Shown: positions 27,422-35,697 of the stretch, one piece after another
Position numbering within the stretch: position 1 is the first letter of the stretch
Layout of the letters: every line of letters starts with the position of its first letter
Source of the DNA: Bradyrhizobium sp. AS23.2
Lineage (GTDB): Bacteria; Pseudomonadota; Alphaproteobacteria; Rhizobiales; Xanthobacteraceae
Direction: 5' to 3'
DNA length: 62,556 nucleotides
NCBI RefSeq assembly: GCF_001908185.1
Contig: NZ_LGHM01000110.1
Location: 1 to 62,556, forward strand
Program-made: the position numbers and the translations under genes
Notes under the pieces: generated by a model
What the model saw: the letters and a program-made list of their open reading frames with translations, nothing else
Database searches by the model: none
Told to the model about the DNA's origin: nothing

Positions 27422-28054
27422 ATGCCGCAGTCGCGCGGTCCCTCTGGTCCTGACATGCCATTGCCATCGTCTGCGCGTGCGTTGAAGAAGCCTCGTCTCG
27501 ATGATGAGGTGCGTTTCCTCAGGTCGTGGATCGAAAAGCCACTGCACATGGGCGCGGTGATGCCTTCGGGCAAGCTCCTTGCCCGGACCATGGCCCATTA
27601 CGTCGATGTCGACTCCGACGCACCGGTGGTCGAGCTCGGGCCCGGCACCGGCGCCATCACCTCGGCCCTGATCGAGCGCGGCGTCGACCAGAAGCGCCTC
27701 GTCCTCGTCGAATACAATCCCGGCTTCTGCGCCCTGCTGCGCGATCGCTATCCGCAGGCCAAGGTAGTGCAGGGCGATGCCTACCGCCTGCGCGATACGC
27801 TCTGGAACGTGTTGAGCGCGCCCGCCTCCGCCGTGGTCTCTGGCCTGCCGCTGGTGACCAAGCCGATGCTGACGCGACTGCGGCTGATCCGCGACGCCTT
27901 CACGGCGCTCGCGCCTGGCGCGCCCTTCGTGCAGTTCACCTATGCGGTCGTGCCGCCGATCCCGAAATCGTTGCCCGGCGTGTCCACAGAGGCCTCGGAA
28001 CGGATCTGGATGAACCTTCCGCCGGCCCGCGTCTGGGTGTATCGCAAGAACTAA
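27422..28054 (+). CDS. pmtA: Phosphatidylethanolamine N-methyltransferase PmtA (rhizobial type)
   Basis: A 210-residue class I SAM-dependent methyltransferase. Motif I is VVELGPGTGAIT (about 68-79); an N-terminal segment FLRSWIEKPLHMGAVMPSG is typical of the Sinorhizobium-type PmtA. It would make phosphatidylcholine from phosphatidylethanolamine by stepwise methylation at the membrane. The gene follows dnaJ by 54 bp. An internal Met (27455) could also be the start. Related rRNA-adenine-like methyltransferases are an alternative, but the N-terminal motif and context favour PmtA. Confidence 0.85.
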   Translation: MPQSRGPSGPDMPLPSSARALKKPRLDDEVRFLRSWIEKPLHMGAVMPSGKLLARTMAHYVDVDSDAPVVELGPGTGAITSALIERGVDQKRLVLVEYNPGFCALLRDRYPQAKVVQGDAYRLRDTLWNVLSAPASAVVSGLPLVTKPMLTRLRLIRDAFTALAPGAPFVQFTYAVVPPIPKSLPGVSTEASERIWMNLPPARVWVYRKN

Positions 28055-28111
28055 TTCCGCCGGCTTCCCTCTTTGCGCGGCGGGCTCGTTTCGCCGAACG
28101 CATTGGATCGG

Positions 28112-28690
28112 ATGCCCGCACCAAAAATCCTGATCATTCCCGGCTCGCTGCGCACCGGTTCGCACAATGCGAAACTGGCGGCGGTCGCGGCCTATGAATT
28201 CGCCCAGGCCGGCGTCGACGTCACCTGCATCTCGCTCGCCGATTTTCCGCTGCCGATCTATGACGGCGATCTTCAGGCCAAGTCCGGCGTGCCCAAGCAC
28301 GCCGTCAATCTCAAGCGCATGATCGGCACGCATCATGGCGTGCTGATCGTCTCGCCCGAGTACAATGCCTCGGTGCCGCCGCTGCTCAAGAACGCGATCG
28401 ACTGGGTCAGCCGCGTGCAGGACCCTCACGAGGCGCGCGGCGAGGTGTTTCGCAACCGCGCCTTCGCGCTCGCAGGCGCCTCGCAGAGCCGGCTGGGCGC
28501 TGCCCGCGCGCTCCAGGCGTTGCGGTTGATCCTGACCTCCTGCCACGCCAATGTGATTGCCAGCCAGCTCACGCTCGCCTTTGCCGACCAGGCCTATGAC
28601 GATATGGACAGACTCAAGAACCAGGCCGATATCGACGCGCTGAAGGAGCTGGTGCGGCAGGTGATCGACATTTCCCAACGCATGATGTGA
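28112..28690 (+). CDS. NADPH-dependent FMN reductase family protein
   Basis: A 192-residue flavodoxin-fold protein. Start at 28112. The FMN phosphate loop is PGSLRTGSHNAKLA near the N-terminus and the isoalloxazine contact VSPEYNASVPPLLKNAIDW lies at about 81-99, both diagnostic of the ChrR/ArsH/YieF family of NAD(P)H:quinone or FMN reductases. It ends 6 bp before pyrF and may be co-transcribed. The physiological acceptor is unknown. Confidence 0.9.
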   Translation: MPAPKILIIPGSLRTGSHNAKLAAVAAYEFAQAGVDVTCISLADFPLPIYDGDLQAKSGVPKHAVNLKRMIGTHHGVLIVSPEYNASVPPLLKNAIDWVSRVQDPHEARGEVFRNRAFALAGASQSRLGAARALQALRLILTSCHANVIASQLTLAFADQAYDDMDRLKNQADIDALKELVRQVIDISQRMM

Positions 28691-28696
28691 GGTGCC

Positions 28697-29407
28697 ATGA
28701 CGCCAGCCGAAATCGCCCCGAAGGACCGCCTGATCGTCGCGCTCGATTTGCCGAGCGTTGATGCCGCGGAGGCGATGGTCAACCGGCTCGGTGACAGCGT
28801 CAGCTTCTACAAGATCGGCTATCGGCTCGCTTATGCCGGCGGATTGCCGCTGGTCGGCAAGCTCGCCGACAAGGGCAAGAAGGTCTTTCTCGATCTCAAG
28901 CTCCACGACATCGGCAACACCGTGACGCAAGGCGTCGAGAGCATCACCAGGCTCGGCGCAACCTTCCTCACCGTGCACGCCTATCCGCAGACCATGAAGG
29001 GCGCCGTCGAAGGCCGCGGCAGCTCTGGCCTGAAGATCCTCGCCGTGACGGTGCTGACCTCCTACAACGAAGACGATCTGCACGCGGCCGGCTACCGGCT
29101 CGGCGTCTCCGAACTGGTGGAGGCGCGCGCGCAGCAGGCGCAGGTGCTTGGCATCGACGGGCTCGTGTCGTCGCCCGAGGAGGTCGGTAGCCTTCGCAAG
29201 ATCGTCGGCCACCAGATGCACCTCGTCACGCCCGGCATCCGGCCGGCGGGCGCGGCGACCGGCGACCAGAAGCGCATCATGACGCCGGGCCGCGCGATCA
29301 CTGCGGGCGCCGATTATCTCGTCGTCGGGCGGCCGGTGGTGGAAGCCACGGACCCCAGGGCGATCGCTGACGCCATCCAGGCCGAGATCGCACAGGCGCT
29401 TGGCTAG
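28697..29407 (+). CDS. pyrF: Orotidine 5'-phosphate decarboxylase
   Basis: A 236-residue type I enzyme of pyrimidine synthesis making UMP from OMP. The catalytic DLKLHDIGNTV motif lies at about 62-72, with LIVALDLPSVDAA at the start, FYKIGYRL after it and the phosphate-binding PGIRPAG and VVGRPV near the end. It sits between the FMN reductase and a DUF1330 gene. Confidence 0.97.
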   Translation: MTPAEIAPKDRLIVALDLPSVDAAEAMVNRLGDSVSFYKIGYRLAYAGGLPLVGKLADKGKKVFLDLKLHDIGNTVTQGVESITRLGATFLTVHAYPQTMKGAVEGRGSSGLKILAVTVLTSYNEDDLHAAGYRLGVSELVEARAQQAQVLGIDGLVSSPEEVGSLRKIVGHQMHLVTPGIRPAGAATGDQKRIMTPGRAITAGADYLVVGRPVVEATDPRAIADAIQAEIAQALG

Positions 29408-29454
29408 AGCATGATCCCGAAAAGTGTGCAGCGGTTTTCCGATCAGATCATGCC
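29406..29454. repeat. Short palindromic repeat (AGAGCATGATC type)
   Basis: AGCATGATCCCGAAAAGTG then CGGTTTTCCGATCAGATCATGC; CATGATC and GATCATG pair. It starts at the pyrF stop. Related copies at 30795-30872, 42117-42167 and 62463-62543. Confidence 0.8.
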
Positions 29455-29486
29455 CAAATAGGTGGCAACAACCAGGGAGAAGAACA

Positions 29487-29792
29487 ATGGCAAAAGGCTA
29501 CTGGATCGGACGCGTCGACGTGAGCAATGACGAGGGCTACAAGCCCTATGCCGTCGCCAACGGTCCGATCTTCAAGAAATGGGGTGGCCGCTTCGTCGTC
29601 CGCGCCGGCAAGTTCACCACCGTCGAAGGCGCCAGCCGCACCCGCAACGTCGTGATCGAATTCCCGGATTACGAGACCGCGATCGCCTGTTACAACTCGC
29701 CGGAATACCAGGCCAACATCAAGGTGCGCCAGCCGCACTCGATCGCCGACCTCATCATCATCGAGGGCTATGACGGCCCGCAGCCGTCGTAG
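29487..29792 (+). CDS. DUF1330 family protein
   Basis: A 101-residue protein of the dimeric alpha/beta-barrel type. Start at 29487 with AGGGAGA before it. Family features: MAKGYWIGRVDVSNDEGYK, a central GGRFVVRAGK and IEFPDYETAIACYNSPEYQ near residue 60. Function of DUF1330 is unknown; the fold is related to YciI-like and monooxygenase-like proteins. Located between pyrF and dapB. Confidence 0.9.
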   Translation: MAKGYWIGRVDVSNDEGYKPYAVANGPIFKKWGGRFVVRAGKFTTVEGASRTRNVVIEFPDYETAIACYNSPEYQANIKVRQPHSIADLIIIEGYDGPQPS

Positions 29793-29813
29793 GGTTTCCA
29801 CGACACCAGACGC

Positions 29814-29905
29814 TGTCATTCCGGGGCGCCCGAAGGGCGAACCCGGAATCTCGCGCCACCACTCTGGATTCCGGGTTCGATGCTCCGCATCGCCCCGGAA
29901 TGACG
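29814..29905. repeat. Palindromic intergenic repeat (GTCATTCCGGGGCGCC type)
   Basis: GTCATTCCGGGGCGC at the left and CGCCCCGGAATGAC at the right are inverted; inner ACCCGGAATCT and GATTCCGGGT pair as well. Same family as 49810-49915. Confidence 0.88.
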
Positions 29906-29971
29906 GCCTATGGTCCCTCGGTTGCCGGAACTGCATCCCCCCGCTACAACGGCCCCGAAGAGGATCACACC

Positions 29972-30787
29972 ATGTCCGACATGCGCTTGATTGTTGCTGG
30001 AGCCGGTGGCCGGATGGGCCGCGCGTTGACGCGGGCGATTGCCGACACCGAAGGCGCGGTGCTGGCCGGCGCGCTGGAGGCGCCGGGCTCGGAGCTGCTC
30101 GGTAAGGATGCCGGCGTGCTCGCTGGCCTGCCCGCCAATGGCATCATGCTTTCCGCCGATCTCTGGGCGATGTCGAAGGAGGCCGACGGCATTCTCGATT
30201 TCACCGTGCCGGCCGCGACCATCGCCAATGTCGCGATCGCCGCCGAGCGCGGCATCGTACACGTCGTCGGCACCACCGGCCTGTCGGCCTCCGACAACGC
30301 CGTGATCAAGAGCGTCACAAACCGCGCGGTCGTGGTGCAGTCCGGCAATATGAGCCTGGGCGTCAACCTGCTCGCCGCCGTGGTCAAGCGCGTCGCCAAG
30401 GCGCTCGACGAGAGCTTCGATATCGAAGTCGTGGAAACGCACCACCGCATGAAGGTCGATGCGCCCTCAGGCACCGCGCTGATGCTGGGCCAGGCCGCTG
30501 CAGCCGGCCGCGGCATCTCGCTCGAGGAGCATTCGGAACGTGGCCGCGACGGCATCACCGGCGCACGCAAGCCCGGCAACATCGGCTTCGCGTCCCTGCG
30601 TGGCGGCACCGTCGCCGGCGAGCACAGCGTGACGTTCCTCGGTCCGTTCGAGCGCCTGACGCTGTCGCACCTCGCCGAAGACCGCATGCTGTTCGCGCAC
30701 GGTGCGCTGAAGGCGGCGCTGTGGGCGCACGGCAAGAAGCCGGGGCACTACTCCATGGCCGACGTGCTCGGCCTCGCAGACATCTGA
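29972..30787 (+). CDS. dapB: 4-hydroxy-tetrahydrodipicolinate reductase
   Basis: A 271-residue NAD(P)H-dependent reductase of lysine and diaminopimelate synthesis. Start at 29972 (MSDMRLIVAGAGGRMGRAL) with the nucleotide-binding GAGGRMG loop. The catalytic region VETHHRMKVDAPSGTALMLG (His and Lys) is at about 154-173, and the C-terminal LGPFERLTLSHLAEDRMLFA is typical. The product feeds peptidoglycan synthesis. Confidence 0.97.
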   Translation: MSDMRLIVAGAGGRMGRALTRAIADTEGAVLAGALEAPGSELLGKDAGVLAGLPANGIMLSADLWAMSKEADGILDFTVPAATIANVAIAAERGIVHVVGTTGLSASDNAVIKSVTNRAVVVQSGNMSLGVNLLAAVVKRVAKALDESFDIEVVETHHRMKVDAPSGTALMLGQAAAAGRGISLEEHSERGRDGITGARKPGNIGFASLRGGTVAGEHSVTFLGPFERLTLSHLAEDRMLFAHGALKAALWAHGKKPGHYSMADVLGLADI

Positions 30788-30794
30788 GCGAGCT

Positions 30795-30872
30795 GGAGCA
30801 TGATCCGGACCCGAAGGGCCGCGTTAGCGCAAAGTGCGAGCGGTTTTCCGACAAGATCATGCTCAAACAATA
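30795..30872. repeat. Palindromic repeat (GAGCATGATCCGGACCC type) upstream of gpmA
   Basis: Nearly identical to 62463-62543: AGCATGATCCGGACCCGAAG, GGCCGCGTTAGCGCAAAGTG and ending GATCATGCTCAAACAATAAC. GAGCATGATC pairs with GATCATGCTC. It lies about 20 bp before the gpmA start, in its leader. Confidence 0.88.
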
Positions 30873-30892
30873 ACCTGAATGGAAAGCAGTCA

Positions 30893-31516
30893 ATGAGCGA
30901 ACGTCTTCTCGTGCTCGTGCGTCACGGCCAGAGCGAATGGAATCTGAAGAACCTGTTCACGGGTTGGAAGGATCCCGATCTCACCGAGCTCGGCGTGACC
31001 GAGGCGAAGCAAGCCGGCCGCAAGCTGAAGGCGCAGGGCCTCGTGTTCGACGTCGCCTACACCTCGGTGCTGACGCGCGCGCAGCACACGCTCGATCTCA
31101 TCCTCGGCGAGCTCGGCCAGGAAGGCCTGCCGACATCGAAGAACCTCGCGCTGAACGAGCGCGACTATGGCGATCTGTCCGGCCTCAACAAGGACGACGC
31201 TCGCAAGAAATGGGGCGAGGACCAGGTGCTGGTCTGGCGCCGCTCCTACGACGTGCCGCCGCCCGGCGGCGAGAGCCTGAAGGACACGCTGGCGCGCGCA
31301 CTGCCCTATTACGTGCAGGAGATCCTGCCCGGCGTGCTCAACGGCAAGCGCACGCTGGTTGCTGCCCACGGCAATTCGCTGCGCGCGCTGATCATGGTGC
31401 TGGAAAAGCTCTCGCCCGAAGGCATCTTGAAGCGCGAGCTCGCCACCGGCGTGCCGATCATCTACCGCCTCAATGCGGATTCGACCGTGGCGTCGAAGGT
31501 GGATCTGGCGGGCTAG
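30893..31516 (+). CDS. gpmA: 2,3-bisphosphoglycerate-dependent phosphoglycerate mutase
   Basis: A 207-residue cofactor-dependent mutase converting 3- to 2-phosphoglycerate. The catalytic His is in LVRHGQSEWN (about 8-17); LNERDYGDLSGLNK and the second His in VAAHGNSLRALIM are also present. The length is the short form seen in alphaproteobacteria. The start at 30893 was chosen by homology, as upstream codons lie in a repeat. Confidence 0.95.
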   Translation: MSERLLVLVRHGQSEWNLKNLFTGWKDPDLTELGVTEAKQAGRKLKAQGLVFDVAYTSVLTRAQHTLDLILGELGQEGLPTSKNLALNERDYGDLSGLNKDDARKKWGEDQVLVWRRSYDVPPPGGESLKDTLARALPYYVQEILPGVLNGKRTLVAAHGNSLRALIMVLEKLSPEGILKRELATGVPIIYRLNADSTVASKVDLAG

Positions 31517-31536
31517 CTTCGCCGCAAACGGCAGAG

Positions 31537-31630
31537 CCGTAGGGTGGGCAAAGGCGCATAGCGCCGTGCCCACCATTCTCCCGCGATCGCTGATGCATAG
31601 TGGGCACGCTTCGCTTTGCCCACCCTACGG
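31537..31630. repeat. Palindromic intergenic repeat (CCGTAGGGTGGGCAAAG type)
   Basis: CCGTAGGGTGGGCAAAGGCG and its inverted copy CGCTTCGCTTTGCCCACCCTACGG. It lies between the convergent gpmA and ada-like genes. Same family as 17017-17121. Confidence 0.9.
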
Positions 31631-31638
31631 CAGCAGGC

Positions 31639-32535
31639 CTAGTGCATCCCCAGCTGCCCGGCCTCCCAGCCCAGCATCGCCTGCTTGCGGGTGATGCCCC
31701 AGTGGTAACCGGTGAGCGCGCCGCTCTTGCCGAGCGCGCGGTGGCAGGGCACGACGAACGAAACCGGGTTCCTGCCGACGGCAGCACCGACGGCGCGCGA
31801 GGCCTTCGGGTTGTTGATGTTGCAGGCGATGTCCGAATAGGACACCGCGCGGCCCATCGGGATCTTCAGCAGCGTCTCCCAGACCCGCACCTCGAAATCG
31901 GTGCCGATCATCACCACGCGCAGCGGCTGATCCGGCCGCCACAGTTTGGGGTCGAAGATGCGCTGCGCCAGTGGCGCTGTGCCCTCGTGATCTTCGACGT
32001 AAGTGGCCTTCGGCCAACGCCGCGTCATGTCGGCGAGCGCGGCCTTCTCCTCACCGTGATCGGCGAAGGCAAGACCCGACAGGCCGCGATCGGTCGCGAT
32101 CACGATCGCCGTGCCGAACGGCGAGGGATGGAAGCCGTAGCGCAAGGTGAGGCCCGCGCCGCCGTTCTTCCATTCGCCCGGCGACATCGCTTCGTGGGTG
32201 ACGAAGAGATCGTGCAGCCGGCCGGGGCCCGAGAGGCCCGAGTCGAGCGCGGCGTCGAGGATGCTCGCCGAGTCCCGCAGGAGTCCCTTTGCGTGATCGA
32301 GCGTCAGCGCCTGCATGAAGGCCTTCGGTGTGATCGAGGCCCAGCGGCGGAACAGATGGTGCAACTCATCCGGCGTGACGCCGGCCGCATCGGCCATCGC
32401 TTCGATGGTCGGCTGCGCGCGCCAGTTCTCCGAGATGAACGCGATCGCCCGGCGCACGGAGTCATAATCGCGCAGCGCGGCGCTCTGGTGGCCCGGCCTG
32501 GCCAGGCGCTGGTCATGTATGGCGAGTGTCATCAT
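31639..32535 (-). CDS. Ada-like AraC regulator fused to O6-methylguanine-DNA methyltransferase
   Basis: A 298-residue protein. The N-terminal half is an AraC-type HTH (AMADAAGVTPDELHHLFRRW at about 58-77); the C-terminal half is a methyltransferase with the acceptor Cys in FVVPCHRALGKSG near residue 270. It repairs O6-alkylguanine by suicide transfer and may regulate the adaptive response. The N-terminal zinc domain of E. coli Ada, which senses methyl phosphotriesters, is absent. Start 32535 or 32532 (ATGATG). Confidence 0.93.
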   Translation of the reverse strand: MMTLAIHDQRLARPGHQSAALRDYDSVRRAIAFISENWRAQPTIEAMADAAGVTPDELHHLFRRWASITPKAFMQALTLDHAKGLLRDSASILDAALDSGLSGPGRLHDLFVTHEAMSPGEWKNGGAGLTLRYGFHPSPFGTAIVIATDRGLSGLAFADHGEEKAALADMTRRWPKATYVEDHEGTAPLAQRIFDPKLWRPDQPLRVVMIGTDFEVRVWETLLKIPMGRAVSYSDIACNINNPKASRAVGAAVGRNPVSFVVPCHRALGKSGALTGYHWGITRKQAMLGWEAGQLGMH

Positions 32536-32590
32536 GACCTGAAATGTAGGAGAGCGTCGGGCGCGAAACCACCCGATTTCTGATCCGGAA

Positions 32591-33103
32591 TCAGGAAATT
32601 GGATTGTAGGTCGGACCGCGCCTCGCGGCATTCAACGCCTCGACCAAGCCTTTGTAAAAGCTCGTCTTTTCTTCGGGTCCCAAAAAGCCGGCGATCTGCA
32701 GCCGGTGCCCGCGCGAGATCAGGTAGAGATGCTCGAGGCCAAAGTCCTCGTCGACCTCCTGGTCGAGCCGGACCCAGAGCGGGTTGAACGTCCATTCGGC
32801 GACATGGCCACGATGGCTGACCCGGCGCACGCGCAATTCCGACGGCGTCACCACGATCTGCTCGCTCGCCCGCGCGGCGCGGAAATTGACCTTGAAGGCC
32901 CACCAGATCACCAGTACGTCGAGGCCGAAGAAGCCGAACACAGGCCAGGCGCCCATCATCAGGAAGACGAGGCCGGTGACGAAACTGACCACGCTCACGA
33001 ACAGCATCACGGCGAGGAAGCCGGTGCGGTTGAGCGAGCGGTGCGGCGTCAGCATCGCCGAGAAGATCTGCACCTCGCGCTCAATTTCGTTGCCTGTGCT
33101 CAT
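32591..33103 (-). CDS. DUF2244 membrane protein
   Basis: A 170-residue protein with two transmembrane helices (GFLAVMLFVSVVSFVTGLVF and a second at about 50-68) after the sequence SAMLTPHRSLNRTG, which is the DUF2244 signature. A soluble C-terminal domain follows. Function unknown. The gene is divergent from nth with only 22 bp between starts, so the two promoters must overlap the coding regions or be very close. Confidence 0.9.
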   Translation of the reverse strand: MSTGNEIEREVQIFSAMLTPHRSLNRTGFLAVMLFVSVVSFVTGLVFLMMGAWPVFGFFGLDVLVIWWAFKVNFRAARASEQIVVTPSELRVRRVSHRGHVAEWTFNPLWVRLDQEVDEDFGLEHLYLISRGHRLQIAGFLGPEEKTSFYKGLVEALNAARRGPTYNPIS

Positions 33104-33125
33104 CGTCCCTCAGTATATCCCGATC

Positions 33126-33893
33126 ATGGCGAAAATCACCCGCAAGCCGGCCCCGCGCAAAGCGCCCGTGCCGAAGAAAAAGGCAAAGGCGACTGTTGCC
33201 AGGCCAAGGGCTCTCGCGAAGAAATCGCTCAAGGCTACGAAGCCCAAGTCTACAAAACCTTGGACGCCGGCCGAGATCCACGAGGTCTTCAGCCGTTTCC
33301 GCAAAGCCAATCCCGAGCCGAAAGGCGAACTCGAGCACGTCAATCCGTTCACGCTGCTGGTCGCCGTGGTGCTGTCGGCGCAGGCGACCGACGCCGGAGT
33401 CAACAAGGCGACGCGCGAATTGTTCAAAGTTGCCGACACCCCGCAGAAGATGCTCGACCTCGGCGAAGAACGCCTGCGCGAATACATCAAGACCATCGGC
33501 CTCTACCGTACCAAGGCAAAGAACGTCATTGCCCTGTCGGCAAAAGTGCTAGCCGAGTTCGGCGGCAAAGTGCCGCGCACGCGAGCCGAGATCGAGTCGC
33601 TGCCCGGCGCCGGGCGCAAGACCGCCAACGTGGTGCTCAACATGGCCTTTGGCGAGCACACCATGGCGGTCGACACGCATGTCTTCCGCGTCGGCAATCG
33701 CACGGGGCTCGCGCCCGGCAAGACGCCGCTGGAAGTCGAGTTTGGTCTCGAAAAGGTGATCCCGGCCGAGTTCATGCTGCATGCCCATCATTGGCTGATC
33801 CTGCACGGCCGCTATACTTGCCTTGCGCGTAAGCCGCGCTGCGAGGTTTGCCTGATCAACGATCTCTGCCGATGGCCGGAAAAGACGGTCTGA
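33126..33893 (+). CDS. nth: Endonuclease III (DNA glycosylase/AP lyase)
   Basis: A 255-residue base-excision repair enzyme for oxidised pyrimidines. After a Lys/Pro-rich N-terminal extension of about 45 residues, it has the helix-hairpin-helix LPGAGRKTANVVLNMAFG with catalytic Lys, VDTHVFRVGNR with catalytic Asp, and a C-terminal iron-sulfur cluster C-x6-C-x2-C-x5-C (residues around CLARKPRCEVCLINDLC). The basic extension is longer than in E. coli Nth. Confidence 0.96.
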   Translation: MAKITRKPAPRKAPVPKKKAKATVARPRALAKKSLKATKPKSTKPWTPAEIHEVFSRFRKANPEPKGELEHVNPFTLLVAVVLSAQATDAGVNKATRELFKVADTPQKMLDLGEERLREYIKTIGLYRTKAKNVIALSAKVLAEFGGKVPRTRAEIESLPGAGRKTANVVLNMAFGEHTMAVDTHVFRVGNRTGLAPGKTPLEVEFGLEKVIPAEFMLHAHHWLILHGRYTCLARKPRCEVCLINDLCRWPEKTV

Positions 33894-34047
33894 GGGAGCA
33901 TCTGCCGTCAGACCGGGGCGATGCGCAAGCATCGAACTCAGGTGCGCAATTGCGCACCAGAGAATCTCGAGATTCCGGGTTCGCCTCTTCGAGGCGTTCC
34001 GGAACGGCAGCGAGAGTTGTGTCCGGGCAAGCCGGTTGTGTCTACCG

Positions 34048-34788
34048 TCACCGCATCTGCCGCGCCGGCTCGATCAGCTCGGGGCGCGCTCCGGACAGGC
34101 GCTTGTGCATGTGGACCATGAACGCCATGCCGAAGATCGGCGTCGCCAGGTTGACGATCGGGATCGAGACGAAAGCAGCGATGAACAGGCCGGCAGTGAA
34201 GATGGTGGCGGCATTGTCGCGCCGCATTGCCTTGGCGTCCTCCGGTGAACGGAAGCGCATCGCCGCGAGCTCGAAATATTCGCGACCCAGCAGCCATGCG
34301 GCGGCGAGGAAGAAGATCAGGAAACCGGCGCCGGCGAAAAACACCAGCGGCAGCGCGGCGAGATAAACCAAAAGCGTCAGCAGCGCGGTCTTGACGCCCT
34401 CGAGGATCGCCTGGTTGAAGGGCAGCGCGACGCCCGGCCGCTCGGCCGAATAGTGCTCGCGCTCGACGATGTCGGCGACGTCGTCGACGAACAGGCTCGC
34501 CACCAGCGAGGTGATCGCGGGCATCAGGAACACGCCGCCGAACACAACGCCAAGGCCGGCTGCGATTGAGACGATCCAGGCCAGGACCTCGAGCGAGGAG
34601 TGCCAGCTCGGCCCGAGCAGGCCTTCCAGCCAGACCTCGCCATAGGTCGCAAACCAGCTCAGGAGCCGCTGCAAGCCGATCGCCAGCACGGTGATCAGCA
34701 CCAGTGCGACACCGATCGAGCGCCACAGGATCGAGCGCATCGCCGGCGACAGCATTTGCGACAGCGCCTTCACGGCGGCATCCAGCAT
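34048..34788 (-). CDS. EI24/CysZ-like integral membrane protein
   Basis: A 246-residue protein with about four hydrophobic membrane segments (for example IGVALVLITVLAIGLQRLL and VLAWIVSIAAGLGVVFGGVF) and the family stretch LMPAITSLVASLFVDDVADI. CysZ proteins are linked to sulfate uptake, but the family is broad and no sulfate genes are near. Start at 34788 has GAGGAACTCCC before it. Confidence 0.85.
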   Translation of the reverse strand: MLDAAVKALSQMLSPAMRSILWRSIGVALVLITVLAIGLQRLLSWFATYGEVWLEGLLGPSWHSSLEVLAWIVSIAAGLGVVFGGVFLMPAITSLVASLFVDDVADIVEREHYSAERPGVALPFNQAILEGVKTALLTLLVYLAALPLVFFAGAGFLIFFLAAAWLLGREYFELAAMRFRSPEDAKAMRRDNAATIFTAGLFIAAFVSIPIVNLATPIFGMAFMVHMHKRLSGARPELIEPARQMR

Positions 34789-34889
34789 GGGAGTTCCTCT
34801 CACGAAAACCACCCGCGAGAGGTAGACACCCCAGGCCGCTTCGGCAAGGGAGGCTGACCCGTCAGTTCCTGCGGCTTAAGGCTCAGCCG

Positions 34890-35054
34890 CTCTCGTGTCC
34901 CGGATGCGGCGCGGCATGTCCCCGCGATGCGAAGCATCGTCCGGTCCGACGCGCCGCAGAGCCGGGACCCAGGAGCTTGCGCTCGCGGTGAGATGGGCCC
35001 TGGCTCTGCAGCGCATCGCCCAAGAAGCGCTGCGCAGCGTCCGGGGCACGAGAG
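34890..35054. repeat. Palindromic intergenic repeat (CTCTCGTGTCCCGGATGCGG type)
   Basis: Left end CTCTCGTGTCCCGGATGCGGC and right end GCGCAGCGTCCGGGGCACGAGAG are imperfect inverted copies, with inner CAGAGCCGGGACCCAG opposite CTGGCTCTGCAG. It fills most of the nikR-EI24 spacer. Confidence 0.7.
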
Positions 35055-35062
35055 GATGGCTC

Positions 35063-35509
35063 CTACTCGTGCCGGTGCCCGTGCTTCCGTGCCCTCGCCG
35101 GCTTTCCCTCGCCCGTCGGGATCATCACCACGCGGCCGTAGCGTACGCCGCGTTCGGCGATGATGTGGTCGGCGAAATGCCTGACTTCGGCGGCGTCGCC
35201 GCGCAGCGCCGTCATCTCCATGCAATTGTTGTCGTCGAGATGGACATGCAGGGTCGCCAGCGCGAGGTCGTGGTGGCCGTGGAATTCCTGCACCAGGCGC
35301 TTGGAGAGATCGCGCGCGGCATGGTCGTAGACATAGACGAGGCCGGCGACGCAGGAGCCGGTCTGTGCGGTGTCTTCCGTGCTCTGTTGCAGGCCGGCGC
35401 GAGCGAGGTCGCGGATGATCTCGGAGCGGTTCTGGTAGCCGCGCGCTTCGGCCGCAGCATCAATCTCCGCCAGCAGATCGTCCTCGATCGTGATCGTAAT
35501 TCGCTGCAT
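35063..35509 (-). CDS. nikR: Nickel-responsive transcriptional regulator NikR
   Basis: A 148-residue ribbon-helix-helix repressor. N-terminal RHH: QRITITIEDDLLAEIDAAAE then YQNRSEIIRDLARAGL. The C-terminal ACT-like domain keeps the nickel ligands in FHGHHDLALATLHVHLDDNN followed by CMEM. It usually represses nickel uptake genes; none is adjacent, so its targets lie elsewhere. The C-terminus is extended and basic (KPARARKHGHRH). Confidence 0.95.
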   Translation of the reverse strand: MQRITITIEDDLLAEIDAAAEARGYQNRSEIIRDLARAGLQQSTEDTAQTGSCVAGLVYVYDHAARDLSKRLVQEFHGHHDLALATLHVHLDDNNCMEMTALRGDAAEVRHFADHIIAERGVRYGRVVMIPTGEGKPARARKHGHRHE

Positions 35510-35540
35510 CTGGTCCTCTCCGCGGGCGCTGCTCTCTCTT

Positions 35541-35683
35541 ACCTCGCCCCGCGTGCGGGGAGAGGTCGGAATTCAAGCGTAGCTTGAATTCCGGGTGAGG
35601 GGGAATCTCCGCGAGTCCAACTCTTACCGTCCTTGTGGAGACTCCCCCTCACCCCAACCCTCTCCCCGCAAGCGGGGCGCGGG
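35541..35683. repeat. Palindromic intergenic repeat (CCTCGCCCCGCGTGCGGGGAG type)
   Basis: CTCGCCCCGCGTGCGGGGAG at the left and CTCTCCCCGCAAGCGGGGCGC at the right; the centre has AATTCAAGCGTAGCTTGAATT, a perfect palindrome. Relative at 55951-56083. Confidence 0.85.
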
Positions 35684-35697
35684 AGCAACGGCAGCGC

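Noticed and set aside
27404..29221. 605-codon open frame antisense to pmtA, FMN reductase and pyrF
   Set aside because: It crosses three real genes on the opposite strand and shows no motif; a result of high G+C in codon position three.
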